Below are positions 8,416-16,185 of a stretch of DNA of 64,000 nucleotides, piece by piece. Source of the stretch: Thiolapillus brandeum. Its GTDB lineage: Bacteria > Pseudomonadota > Gammaproteobacteria > Chromatiales > Chromatiaceae. Position 1 is the first letter of the stretch, and the number at the start of each line of letters is the position of its first letter. The translations under genes and the position numbers were made by a program. The stretch spans positions 2,170,001 through 2,234,000 of the forward strand of contig NZ_AP012273.1 of assembly GCF_000828615.1 (NCBI RefSeq), read 5' to 3'. The notes under the pieces were generated by a model. That model saw only the letters and a program-made list of their open reading frames with translations, searched no databases and was not told the origin of the DNA.

Positions 8416-8978
8416 ATTCACCATGACATCCACGACGAAATACTATCGGCTCTTACCTATATTGTTGCTGACGATTCCCTGCCTGCCATCCCCTGCCTTG
8501 GCTTTTGATCTAGCTATTCAACAAGTGGCAAAAAATGCCTACGCATTGATTGGTTCCACTGGCGGAAGAACTTATGAAAACTTTGGGCTGAACGCCAACC
8601 TTGGCTTCATCATCACATCTGAAGGGGTTGTGCTCATAGACAGCGGCAGTGGCAGCCCCGCAGCCCACCTGGTTGAAAAAACGGTCAGAAAGATTACCGA
8701 CAAGCCCATACGCTGGGTGATCAATACCGGCAGCCAGGATCACCGCTGGCTCGGCAATAGCTATTTTTCAAGCCAGGGCGCTCAAATTATTGCCTTGGCG
8801 CGTACTGTAAAAACGCAACAAGCACATGCAACGGAAGAAACCAGCTACCTTGCGGATAGACTCAAAGATCATTTTGGCGATACCCAGCCATTGACAGCCC
8901 CAAACCCTGTTCCTGATGACCAGGGCACGCTGGTTTTAGGTAACCGTCCATTCCAGACCGCTATTGCGCCAACCTGGA

Positions 8979-9302
8979 TTATCTGAGTCGCTTTTTCTTC
9001 TTGCCGGTCGGCGGCTGTTGCGGCTCAGCGGTGCCGGCATCCTTCACCGGCGCCAGCAGGTGAGGCGGGATATTCCATCGCTGGCCGTTGTCAGTGACCA
9101 CGGTGACGGTCTTGCGGTTGTATTTGACCAGAGTCCCCATCAGGCGACCGCCGCCGTGCTCGAAGCTGACCCGCTGGCCGATGTTGAAGGCCATCATCTC
9201 GATGTGGGCCTGCATCGATTCGAGCATCTTCAGGCGCGCCACCACGCGCTGGTTGAGCTCCAGCAGCTCCTCGAAGCTCAGGCCGTCGATATCAATGGAC
9301 AT
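8979..9302 (-). CDS. small accessory ORF of the IS66 element
   Basis: A 107-residue ORF starting at ATG 9302, overlapping the tnpC stop and ending 40 bases inside the element's left end. The N-terminus is an acidic helix (MSIDIDGLSFEELLELNQRV) and the middle is a small beta domain (GQRVSFEHGGGRLMGTLVKY) that looks like a KOW/SH3-like fold (inference). The tail is rich in Lys and Arg (GKKKKRLR). Similar fourth ORFs occur in some IS66 members. The function is unknown. Confidence 0.7.
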   Translation of the reverse strand: MSIDIDGLSFEELLELNQRVVARLKMLESMQAHIEMMAFNIGQRVSFEHGGGRLMGTLVKYNRKTVTVVTDNGQRWNIPPHLLAPVKDAGTAEPQQPPTGKKKKRLR

Positions 9303-10848
9303 GTTCAAGATCCGAGCGCAGGGGGTTGGCGGCGAAGTGTTCCTTCCAGCAACGCGGCGTCAGTTCCTCGACATCGCGGGCCGGATGCAGAGCTACCCGC
9401 TGCAGCACATCGACCAGATAGGTATAAGGATCCACGTTGTGCAGCCGGCAAGTGGTGAGCAGGCTCTGGATGATGCCCACGTGCTTCGCCCCCACCTCGC
9501 TCCAGCAGAACAGCCAGTTCTTGCGTCCCATGGGGATCACCCGCAGGGCCCGCTCCAGGTGGTTGGTGTCGATGGGCACCTCCGGGTCACCGAGATAGAT
9601 CTTCAGCTGTTCCCGGTGGTTGTCGGCGTACACCAGAGCCTTGGCCAGGGGATCGGTGTTGACCAGGTCCATGCGCTGGCGCTGCTGGTGGCACCAGGCG
9701 AAGAAGGCCTCGAAGATCGGCAGGGCATGGCGGCTGCGGTAGTCCAGTTTCTTCTGGCCTTCGAGTCCTTTTTCCCGGATCTGTTGCTCCACCCGGTAAA
9801 GACCGCCGATCAGGGTCAGGGCCTCCTGGGCGAGTGGATCGCTCTTTTGCGCCCGCTCGAAGTAGCGCCGGGTATGCGCCCAGCATTGAGCCTGGGTGAT
9901 CTGTGGCTTGTTCTTTGCATAGCGGTCATAGGCGGCATAGCCGTCGCTGAGCAGCACGCCGGCGAAGCTCTTGAGCTGTTGTTCGATGTGCGCGCTGCCG
10001 CGACTGCTCGACCAGGTGAAGCAGAGCTCGTCGTCCTCGCCATAGATCGGCCAGTACCAGGTCGATTGCATCTGGCCTTTCTTCTTGCGCCCCGCTTTTA
10101 TTGGTGTTTCGTCCATGGCCAGCACCCGGCTTTGCAGGATGTGCCGCCATTGGGCATCGACGATAGGTTCCAGCAGTTCGATGCTGCGCTGCACATAGTT
10201 CGTCAGGGTGGACCGGCTCAGGGTGATCCCGGCATCCTTGAGGCGCTGGTGCTGGCGATACAACGGCAGGTGATAACAGAACTTGTCCACCAGGATGCCG
10301 GCCAGCAGGCTGACGTCCGCCAGGCTGCCCTCGAACACCGCCGAGGGGGCCGGGACTTCCATCAGGTGGCGGCCGGGCTTGTGCCGCAGCACCGGGCGGC
10401 GGTACTCCAGCACCACGTAGCTGCCGGGACGCTGGGCCAGACGGCGGCTGATCTTGGTGTCGATGACCTCGTACTGATCGGCCTCCGGGCCATTGAGTTG
10501 CGGCGCAGAGAGCTCGATGACTTCAATGGGTACGTCCGGGCCGAAGCGCAGGCCGCTGTCGGTGACATCGTCTGCGTTCCGCTGCTTACGCTTGCGACGG
10601 CGATAGGTGATCTCTTCAGTGGGTTCCGGCTCGGTGGGAGCTGGGGTATCACCCAGCAGGGCGCCCAGGTCGAGCTGGTCCGGGTTGTCGATAATGCGCT
10701 TCTCGGACTTGCGCCCAAAGAGTTGTCTTTTGAACCAGTCGAGTTGCTGTTGGAGGGAAGCGACTTCAGCTTGAAGGGCGCGGATCACAGCAGCAGGATC
10801 GGCTTCGGTGGAAGTGGTGTTTTTTGCTGTGCAATCCGTTACTTGCAT
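9292..10848 (-). CDS. tnpC: IS66-family transposase TnpC (DDE)
   Basis: A 518-residue transposase starting at ATG 10848. It has a leucine-zipper-like N-terminus (IRALQAEVASLQQQLDWFKRQ with LFGRKSEK), a zinc-finger/HTH region, and catalytic-core stretches LAMDETPIKAG, LLSDGYAAYDRYA and NHLERALRVIPMGRKNWLF, followed by the usual IS66 C-terminal tail. Its stop overlaps the ATG of the accessory ORF at 9302. Confidence 0.93.
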   Translation of the reverse strand: MQVTDCTAKNTTSTEADPAAVIRALQAEVASLQQQLDWFKRQLFGRKSEKRIIDNPDQLDLGALLGDTPAPTEPEPTEEITYRRRKRKQRNADDVTDSGLRFGPDVPIEVIELSAPQLNGPEADQYEVIDTKISRRLAQRPGSYVVLEYRRPVLRHKPGRHLMEVPAPSAVFEGSLADVSLLAGILVDKFCYHLPLYRQHQRLKDAGITLSRSTLTNYVQRSIELLEPIVDAQWRHILQSRVLAMDETPIKAGRKKKGQMQSTWYWPIYGEDDELCFTWSSSRGSAHIEQQLKSFAGVLLSDGYAAYDRYAKNKPQITQAQCWAHTRRYFERAQKSDPLAQEALTLIGGLYRVEQQIREKGLEGQKKLDYRSRHALPIFEAFFAWCHQQRQRMDLVNTDPLAKALVYADNHREQLKIYLGDPEVPIDTNHLERALRVIPMGRKNWLFCWSEVGAKHVGIIQSLLTTCRLHNVDPYTYLVDVLQRVALHPARDVEELTPRCWKEHFAANPLRSDLEHVH

Positions 10849-10862
10849 GACGCATATTATAC

Positions 10863-11222
10863 CTAGACACGCCCTTTTCGGCCACATCGATAACGCTTGA
10901 AGCGGCGCACGGACCGCAGATCGATACCCTCGATAATCAGCTTCAGATCCGTCCAGCTCAGCGCCTGTTTGTCGCCACCCTGGGCATTGAAGTGGAAGCG
11001 CCCTTGCTCCAGGCGCTTGCTCCACAGGCAGTAACCGCCCTGTTCGAAGTAGAGCACCTTCAGCTGGGTGCGCTTGCGGTTGATAAAGACAAACAGCGGG
11101 CCACTGGTCGGATCCTCGGCCAGCTTCTGCCGTACCAGGGCCGAGAGCCCATCGAAGGACTTGCGCATGTCCGTCGGTGGTGCATACAGCCACAGCCGGA
11201 CACCGGACTCGGGCAACAGCAT
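10863..11222 (-). CDS. tnpB: IS66-family TnpB (IS66 Orf2-like)
   Basis: A 119-residue IS66 Orf2 family protein. It shows the hallmark WLYAPPTDMRKSFDGLSALV segment and FVFINRKRTQLKVLYFE. The ATG at 11222 is used; an upstream in-frame start at 11282 would overlap tnpA. It is required for transposition in the family, but its exact biochemical role is unsettled. Confidence 0.9.
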   Translation of the reverse strand: MLLPESGVRLWLYAPPTDMRKSFDGLSALVRQKLAEDPTSGPLFVFINRKRTQLKVLYFEQGGYCLWSKRLEQGRFHFNAQGGDKQALSWTDLKLIIEGIDLRSVRRFKRYRCGRKGRV

Positions 11223-11224
11223 GG

Positions 11225-11524
11225 CTATCCCTGGTGCAGGCGCAGGCAGAGCCCGTTGCCGAGATCGAGTTCGATGTGCCACCCGGGCGCTGGCTCCGTC
11301 ACCGGCGGCGAGAGCTCGATCCAGTCGTCCAGTGAGACACGCCGTGTACTCGCCACCTCGTCGAGACCCGCCTTATCCCCTTCGGCCCGGAGCTTGCGCT
11401 TCCAATAGCCAAAGGTCGCCACTGCTATACCGGCTTGTTCACAGAAGGCCTTCTGGGTCAGGCCGCTGGCTGCCTGCTCCTCAATCAGACGTTGCCACTC
11501 GTTCTTGCGGCGTTGTTTGTTCAT
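11225..11524 (-). CDS. tnpA: IS66-family TnpA (helix-turn-helix accessory protein)
   Basis: A 99-residue protein with an N-terminal helix-turn-helix (WQRLIEEQAASGLTQKAFCE then GIAVATFGYWKRK) typical of IS66 OrfA, probably binding the element's ends. The Shine-Dalgarno AGGAG precedes the ATG at 11524. Two bases separate its stop from the start of tnpB. Confidence 0.88.
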   Translation of the reverse strand: MNKQRRKNEWQRLIEEQAASGLTQKAFCEQAGIAVATFGYWKRKLRAEGDKAGLDEVASTRRVSLDDWIELSPPVTEPAPGWHIELDLGNGLCLRLHQG

Positions 11525-11930
11525 GATCTGCTCCTGTTGGTAAATGCAGGGGCAGGTTATGGCGCAAGAGGCTGCTTGGGAAGAACGGTGTGGTTTGAAC
11601 GGTTACGGTTTTAGGGGGTGAAAAGATTCGACTCATGTGGCTGGGCGACGCGCATTTTCCGGGTGATGCCGTCGTCTGGCTACCTGAACAACAAATCCTG
11701 TTCAGCGGAGACCTGGTCTATGTGGATAGGATGCTGGGGATTCATTCCTGGAGCAATGTTCTCAGTTGGCAAAAGGCGTTTCATAAAATGGAAGCTTTGC
11801 ATCCAAAGGCAATCGTTCCCGGTCATGGTCAAGTCTGCTCCCTTGAGAAAGCACAAAAAGAAACCGGAGCCTATCTGGACTGGCTGGTCAAGAATGTTGG
11901 CAAGGCACTTGAAGAATGGCAGGATCTTGA

Positions 11931-13328
11931 GAGCTATAGTCAAATCTGGTGTACAGCCTGATCAGGCGACGTTCCTGCTGTCGTCGGTTTCGTTGTTCAC
12001 TTCCTCTTCCACTCCATCTCTGAATTTTACACCCTCGATGATTTTGGCCAGGTAATTGAATCCCCGGATCCTGCGCCAGCGCTTCTCGGCACTCATCCCC
12101 AGCTTGTAGAGCATCGCCAGCATGGTGTTCCGGCTCACGCAGCCTTTCGTCTGGTCCGTTCGGTGACGGATCGTGGCAAAAGTCGATTCGATCGGATTCG
12201 TCGTCCGAATATGCACCCAGTGCTCGGCCGGGAAATCGTAGAAGGCCAGCAGGGCCTCCCGGTCCTTCTCCAGGCAGGCCACCGCCTTCGGGTACTTGGC
12301 TTGGTAGGTCTTCACAAAGTGAGCGAGGGCCTTGTGGGCCGAGGCCCGGTTCTCGGCCATCCAGATCTCCTGCAACGCCTTCTTCGCCTTGGGCTGTACA
12401 CCCTTGGGAAGATAGTTCAGCACGTTCGCCGTCTTATGCACCCAGCAGCGCTGATGACGGGTCTCGGGATACACCTCATCCAGCGCTGCCCAGAAGCCCA
12501 GAGCACCATCTCCCGCGGCCAGTTTCGGCGCTTCCTCAAGACCATGCTTCTTCAGGTCCAGCAGTACCTCCCGCCAACTCTGAGTGGATTCCCGCACCCC
12601 GTCCTCAATGGCCAGAAAATGCTTTTCGCCCCGCTCATTGACCCCGATGATCACCAGGGCGCACAGCTTCTGGCGCTCGGCCCTCAGGCCGCTGTAGATG
12701 CCGTCTGCCCACCAATAAACCCAGCGATCCCGGCTCACATCCCGGCAGCACCATTCGGTATATTCCGCTTCCCAGTCCCGTTTCAGGCGGCCAATCACCG
12801 AGGCCGACAACCCTTTCGCCTCGGAACCGACCAGCACCTCCAGGGCCTCCTGCATCTGACCGGTCGAGATGCCTTTCAAATACAGCCAGGGCAGGGCTGC
12901 CTCTACCCGACGGGCCTTCCTCACGTAGGGTGGCACCAGCGACGATCTAAATACCACCGCCTCCTCACCGCGGCTGCGAACCTTCGGCACCTTGACCGAC
13001 ACCGGACCCACGCCGGTCAGGATCTCCCGCTCCGGCAGGTAGCCATTGCGAACCACCGTTCGCCGGCCCTGTTCGTCCACTTCCCCCGTGTAGCGGGCCA
13101 GCAAATCGGCCAGTTCTGCCTCGATCGCCTGCTGAATCAGTCGCTTGGCGCCGTTGTGTAACAGCTCGGTCAACGGATCCTCAATCTCCTCTGGCGACGA
13201 CAAGGCAACTACGTTATCTTTGCTCATGGTGGCGTACTCCTCTGCTGTTCATCAGTTCCGAAAAACCGATTTCAGCAAGGTACGCCGCCTTTTTCAATTA
13301 CTCCGTACACCAGTTTCGAGCATAGCTC
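11931..13328 (-). mobile_element. IS256-family insertion sequence, complete (1398 bp)
   Basis: The terminal inverted repeats begin GAGCTAT and continue to CTGGTGTAC (20 of 24 bases match between 11931-11954 and the complement of 13305-13328). An exact 9-bp target duplication, GGATCTTGA, lies at 11922-11930 and 13329-13337, consistent with the 8-9 bp made by the family. It holds one intact transposase gene. It is inserted in the 3' part of the metallo-beta-lactamase gene, 316 bases beyond the second copy of the IS66 target duplication. Confidence 0.95.
11962..13227 (-). CDS. IS256-family (mutator-type) transposase
   Basis: A 421-residue DDE transposase of the IS256/Mutator group. The N-terminal helix-turn-helix region is followed by the conserved core: WADGIYSGLRAE, KLAAGDGALGFWAALDEVYP, and RHQRCWVHKTANVLNYLPK with the C-x2-H signature. 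The Shine-Dalgarno GAGGAG lies upstream of ATG 13227. The frame is intact. Confidence 0.95.
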   Translation of the reverse strand: MSKDNVVALSSPEEIEDPLTELLHNGAKRLIQQAIEAELADLLARYTGEVDEQGRRTVVRNGYLPEREILTGVGPVSVKVPKVRSRGEEAVVFRSSLVPPYVRKARRVEAALPWLYLKGISTGQMQEALEVLVGSEAKGLSASVIGRLKRDWEAEYTEWCCRDVSRDRWVYWWADGIYSGLRAERQKLCALVIIGVNERGEKHFLAIEDGVRESTQSWREVLLDLKKHGLEEAPKLAAGDGALGFWAALDEVYPETRHQRCWVHKTANVLNYLPKGVQPKAKKALQEIWMAENRASAHKALAHFVKTYQAKYPKAVACLEKDREALLAFYDFPAEHWVHIRTTNPIESTFATIRHRTDQTKGCVSRNTMLAMLYKLGMSAEKRWRRIRGFNYLAKIIEGVKFRDGVEEEVNNETDDSRNVA

Positions 13329-13455
13329 GGATCTTGAAGAAACTGTATCCTCACTGAAAAATACCCAGCAATTTCGTCACCTGAGGCATTTTGACAGTTG
13401 GCATCCCACCAATATCAATCGCACATATCTAGAGATAGAACAACTGCCGCATTAG

Positions 13456-13652
13456 GGAAGCTATGATCAATTCGTGGACTTGCCGCTAGCACCCAGAATG
13501 CCCATATTCTACGTTGCCAATCTTCGCAATAGCTACAAGGTGAATCGCTCTTTCGCGAGAGAATGTGCCCTGGGGTATTACGTGCAATCTGCACCTTGAA
13601 TATGGACATTCTGATTCACTATCTACTTTATCCAGACTGGATCAGAGGTTCC
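13456..13652. repeat. family A inverted-repeat element, copy A1 (MITE-like)
   Basis: A 197-base element with ends GGAAGCTATGATCAATTC and the complement of GACTGGATCAGAGGTTCC (14 of 18 match). The interior matches the copies at 23880 and 44980, for example the segment around TTGCCAATCTTCGCAATAGC and the GTATTACGTGCAAT block. It begins right after the TAG stop of the broken metallo-beta-lactamase gene. It has no coding capacity, so it is a probable non-autonomous transposable element. Confidence 0.8.
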
Positions 13653-13664
13653 TTTACTTGCCTA

Positions 13665-14495
13665 TCAAAAACTGGCGGTTACCGATAAGGTAGGGCCATT
13701 GAACTGATAGTCGGCACTTCCCTGCCAATCGCCTTTCTTGTCGATGTTCAAATCAATCTCAAAATAACGGTATCCAGCACTGATACCCACATGCTTGGAA
13801 AACTGATACTGAAGCATTACCCCTGCATTCCACAAAGAACCGTCATAATCACCAATATCGGCACTAAACCAGTCTACCTGCCCCGTAATCAGCCATTTTG
13901 GAGAAAAGGCATAAGAACCATAGGCGCCAACATTAGGTAGCGTTGCCCATGCATCCGCACTGCGTTTGACTTTTGGTAACGGAACACCCTCAACCGTGGC
14001 GGCCCCGCTGAGCGAGGAATACAGATTCATGGCGTGTAGGCCAACACCTGCGCCAAACTCCTTGTTGTCCCCTCGAATAAAGTTATAACCGTAAAAAAGG
14101 CGATAAATATCCAAACCATAGTCTGCTTTGACTTTGGCGCCTACTCCGTATTCAACACCATCCCATTCTATGGTCTTATTCACAGTGGCTTTGCTGGTAG
14201 AATCAATGCCGATATAGTTGAAATTCAATTTTGATCGTTCGCCAAGTCGCCACTGTAAAAAAATGCTGGGGGCAATACTGGAATCCGTACCAAATACTTT
14301 ATCGAAATCAATATCGGTACCCTTTTCATCATTTTGGCCATTGGCGGCCAAAGCGACGTTTTCAGAAGGCCAAAACCCTGACAATCCGACAACAAAGCGA
14401 TCACTCAAAAACGGATGAATGCCCTTGTATTCACCGGCAACCGCAGAGGTCGCCACGGCGAACAAAAAGGTCGCCAACAATATTTTCTTTAGCAT
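13665..14495 (-). CDS. outer-membrane beta-barrel protein, unknown role
   Basis: A 276-residue exported protein with a clear signal peptide (MLKKILLATFLFAVATSAVA). Many alternating hydrophobic strands and a terminal Phe (GPTLSVTASF) indicate insertion in the outer membrane. The spacing of strands suggests about 8-12. It has no recognised ligand motif. It belongs to a run of minus-strand genes for exported proteins reaching back to the alkylsulfatase at 19053. A role as sensor, porin or adhesin cannot be told apart from the sequence. Confidence 0.7.
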   Translation of the reverse strand: MLKKILLATFLFAVATSAVAGEYKGIHPFLSDRFVVGLSGFWPSENVALAANGQNDEKGTDIDFDKVFGTDSSIAPSIFLQWRLGERSKLNFNYIGIDSTSKATVNKTIEWDGVEYGVGAKVKADYGLDIYRLFYGYNFIRGDNKEFGAGVGLHAMNLYSSLSGAATVEGVPLPKVKRSADAWATLPNVGAYGSYAFSPKWLITGQVDWFSADIGDYDGSLWNAGVMLQYQFSKHVGISAGYRYFEIDLNIDKKGDWQGSADYQFNGPTLSVTASF

Positions 14496-14611
14496 AGCCT
14501 TTCCTCAACAAACACAAACCATACTTGGAAAAGCATGATTTGTATGTGTATGAATGTATATGTTCAATTATACCAGACATGTATTCATGGGATTCCTGTT
14601 ATCGAACCCCA
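14496..14611. promoter_or_regulatory. likely promoter region of the beta-barrel gene
   Basis: A 116-base gap between two minus-strand genes, rich in A and T. It holds alternating TGTATGTGTATGAATGTATATG around 14540-14563, cut here by no clear -35/-10 pair. It may contain the promoter of the gene at 14495. The assignment is tentative. Confidence 0.3.
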
Positions 14612-15418
14612 TTATTTTGGGAATAGTAACGTCAGGACCAATCGTGCTCCCCAACCTTCAGGACCGTTATCGGTACTTTCTGCCCAGTAACGAACACCTC
14701 CACCATAACTGAGCATTTGCCCGCCGGCCTTGGTTACTTTAGTGACCAGTAGATTGATGGGCACCGCCGCCTGATCGGATTCCCAATCGTAAGTGGCTTC
14801 GGTGTTGGCAATAAAGGATACCGCGCCAGGTGTCGTGTAGTTGATGAAAGGCTGTAAAAATGTGGTACTCACATCCGCGCGCTTACTGTCTCCACCAACA
14901 GACCAGATGTGATTGGCCAGCATTCCGTAGGTCCAGGGACCCTGCTGCTTCAGGGCTACCGCAGTTGGACCCAAGCCCCATTTATCGGCAGTCAGCAAGT
15001 CATCTGACCCAGTGGGCAGCAGCAATACCGGCCCTGCGCCCCATATCCAGCCATTATCAGTTGGCTCCTTGGGAGAGAAGAAAAAGCTTTGCACCACATC
15101 ACCGATACCGCTCTGGCTGCCCACACCTGTAAAAATATCTTTTTGGGAAACCACCGGCAGTATAGTACGGGAAATCAGATTCCAGTCTTCACTGATGGAA
15201 ACAGGAATGACGGGCTGGATATTGGTCAGCCAGCGCTCGCCATCATCATCCGGGCCCATATTCTGGTCATAGTTCACCTGAACAGGAACGCTGATGAGCG
15301 CGGCGATGGGATTGGCCAATTGCTTGGCCAGATCCTCTGCGCTCTGTGCAGCAGCATCCATCTGTACACCAACAAACAGGGACATGCCCAACAGACAATG
15401 TCCAATTTGATATTTCAT
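14612..15418 (-). CDS. exported transporter-like beta-barrel protein (MetA-pathway/porin-like)
   Basis: A 268-residue protein from ATG 15418, preceded by GGAGAG. The signal peptide ends around AAAQS. Mature-region features are NPIAALISVPVQVNYDQN, the repeated GPVLLLPTGS-like strand, TYGMLANHIWSV and the C-terminal LVLTLLFPK. These resemble the outer-membrane 'transporter' family often annotated near aromatic or sulfonate degradation genes (moderate confidence). The predicted location is the outer membrane. It may deliver a substrate to the periplasmic alkylsulfatase nearby (inference). Confidence 0.65.
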   Translation of the reverse strand: MKYQIGHCLLGMSLFVGVQMDAAAQSAEDLAKQLANPIAALISVPVQVNYDQNMGPDDDGERWLTNIQPVIPVSISEDWNLISRTILPVVSQKDIFTGVGSQSGIGDVVQSFFFSPKEPTDNGWIWGAGPVLLLPTGSDDLLTADKWGLGPTAVALKQQGPWTYGMLANHIWSVGGDSKRADVSTTFLQPFINYTTPGAVSFIANTEATYDWESDQAAVPINLLVTKVTKAGGQMLSYGGGVRYWAESTDNGPEGWGARLVLTLLFPK

Positions 15419-15481
15419 CAATACATCTCTCCAATAATTTACAGGATACTTTACAGGGGATCTCGAACAATGCTTACTGCG

Positions 15482-15550
15482 TCACTCTGGCGCATGCCAG
15501 AGTCCAGAAATTTCGGCAGCTTATGGATTCCGGCATGTGCCGGAATGACT
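15482..15550. repeat. REP/BIME-like pair of inverted hairpins
   Basis: Two hairpins, ACTCTGGC-gcat-GCCAGAGT (15485-15504) and ATTCCGGCA-tg-TGCCGGAAT (15528-15547), lie head-to-head. Each is flanked by GTCA/TCCA or TGGA/TGAC, so the two units are diverged inverted copies of each other. This is the layout of a REP-type extragenic palindrome pair. It sits in the 235-base gap between two minus-strand genes. Confidence 0.75.
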
Positions 15551-15653
15551 GTTTGGCATTCTTCTGCTCAGTTGCTCTCTGAATGGAGAACCACTGTAAC
15601 TGTTGCTCCAACCCACTCTCATGCTGAAGCAACGATCCCTATGATCCCTGTAA

Positions 15654-16166
15654 TCAGGGCGCTTCAACAATCACATAGGTAACATCATTACCAGAGTACC
15701 GGGGCTCATACCAGGTGCTGCCACACTGGCGGTAGGACACGTTATTGGTCACCACAGTGGTGCAATTCGGTGGCAGTGAATAAACGATGGAGCCAATGAC
15801 CGCCGAGGTCACAGCCGCCGTGGCACCTATCGCCACCCCTGTTGCAACGGGGTGATAACCACCATAGCAACAGCCATGATGATGATCCACATCGACATCA
15901 ACATCGATATCGCGGTCAATATTGACATTGTGATTGCGGTTGACGTTGGTATTGCGATTGATGTTTTTATTTTTGTTTCGATTGATATTTTTTGATTTGT
16001 TACGATTAGCTGCCTTATGTTGACCGCCACCACGATTCACGCTGGTACGTGCCTTGCCACCACCTCTATTTCCCTTCCTGGCATCCGCTTGCTGAGGAAT
16101 AAATGAGAGCATAACAGTGACCGCGACAGTCACGGAAAACAGTTTTAAAGGTTTGTTCATGTTCAT
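15654..16166 (-). CDS. exported Asn/Arg-repeat protein (DUF6515-like)
   Basis: A roughly 170-residue secreted protein. The signal peptide (MNMNKPLKLFSVTVAVTVMLSFIPQQADA) is followed by a low-complexity basic tract of R-N-K-x-x-N units (about residues 30-85) and a D-V-D-V-D/HHHGCCYGGYHP switch. A glycine/alanine-rich hydrophobic helix (GVAIGATAAVTSAVIG) and a C-terminal module with VSYRQCGSTWYEPRY and VTYVIVEAP follow. The C-terminal module resembles DUF6515-type domains. The start is uncertain (16172, 16166 or 16160). It lies about 20 bases after the DUF2092 gene and is probably in one operon with it. Confidence 0.65.
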   Translation of the reverse strand: MNMNKPLKLFSVTVAVTVMLSFIPQQADARKGNRGGGKARTSVNRGGGQHKAANRNKSKNINRNKNKNINRNTNVNRNHNVNIDRDIDVDVDVDHHHGCCYGGYHPVATGVAIGATAAVTSAVIGSIVYSLPPNCTTVVTNNVSYRQCGSTWYEPRYSGNDVTYVIVEAP

Positions 16167-16185
16167 AGTCATTTCCCTGGCCCCC

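Larger units (their letters stand above)
8940..11606 (-). mobile_element. IS66-family insertion sequence, complete (2667 bp)
   Basis: The ends are defined by imperfect terminal inverted repeats beginning GTAACCGT (17 of the first 21 bases match). The family's usual end is GTAA. An exact 8-bp target duplication, GGTTTTAG, lies at 8932-8939 and 11607-11614, the length typical of IS66. Genes on the minus strand are tnpA (11225-11524), tnpB (10863-11222), the DDE transposase tnpC (9292-10848) and a small accessory ORF (8979-9302). It splits the metallo-beta-lactamase gene. All frames are open, so it may still be active. Confidence 0.95.
8423..13455 (+). pseudogene. metallo-beta-lactamase-fold hydrolase gene broken by two insertion sequences
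   Basis: Three exact pieces, 8423-8939, 11615-11930 and 13338-13455, join in frame once IS66 (8940-11606), IS256 (11931-13328) and the second copy of each target duplication are removed. The result is 951 bases, or 316 residues. The reconstructed protein has a signal peptide (residues 1-27), a NTGSQDHRWLGN metal-site motif near 101-112, AHFPGD, FSGD and VPGHG metal-ligand motifs, and a C-terminus NINRTYLEIE typical of the MBL family related to SoxH/quinoprotein-relay hydrolases. The left piece alone would read on into IS66 and stop at 8986. The gene follows the cytochrome c by seven bases and was probably in the same operon. As it stands it cannot make the full enzyme. Confidence 0.92.

Noticed and set aside
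9088-10866. 592-residue plus-strand ORF
   Set aside because: It is wholly antisense to the IS66 transposase and has no protein-family features.
11635-11961. Separate small MBL gene downstream of IS66
   Set aside because: It is the middle piece of the interrupted metallo-beta-lactamase gene. Frame and target duplication show it belongs to the single gene at 8423-13455.
12163-13161. 332-residue plus-strand ORF
   Set aside because: Antisense to the IS256 transposase, with no plausible ribosome-binding site.
13415-13609. 64-residue minus-strand ORF near the IS256 element
   Set aside because: It lies mostly in family A copy A1, so it is better explained as repeat sequence.
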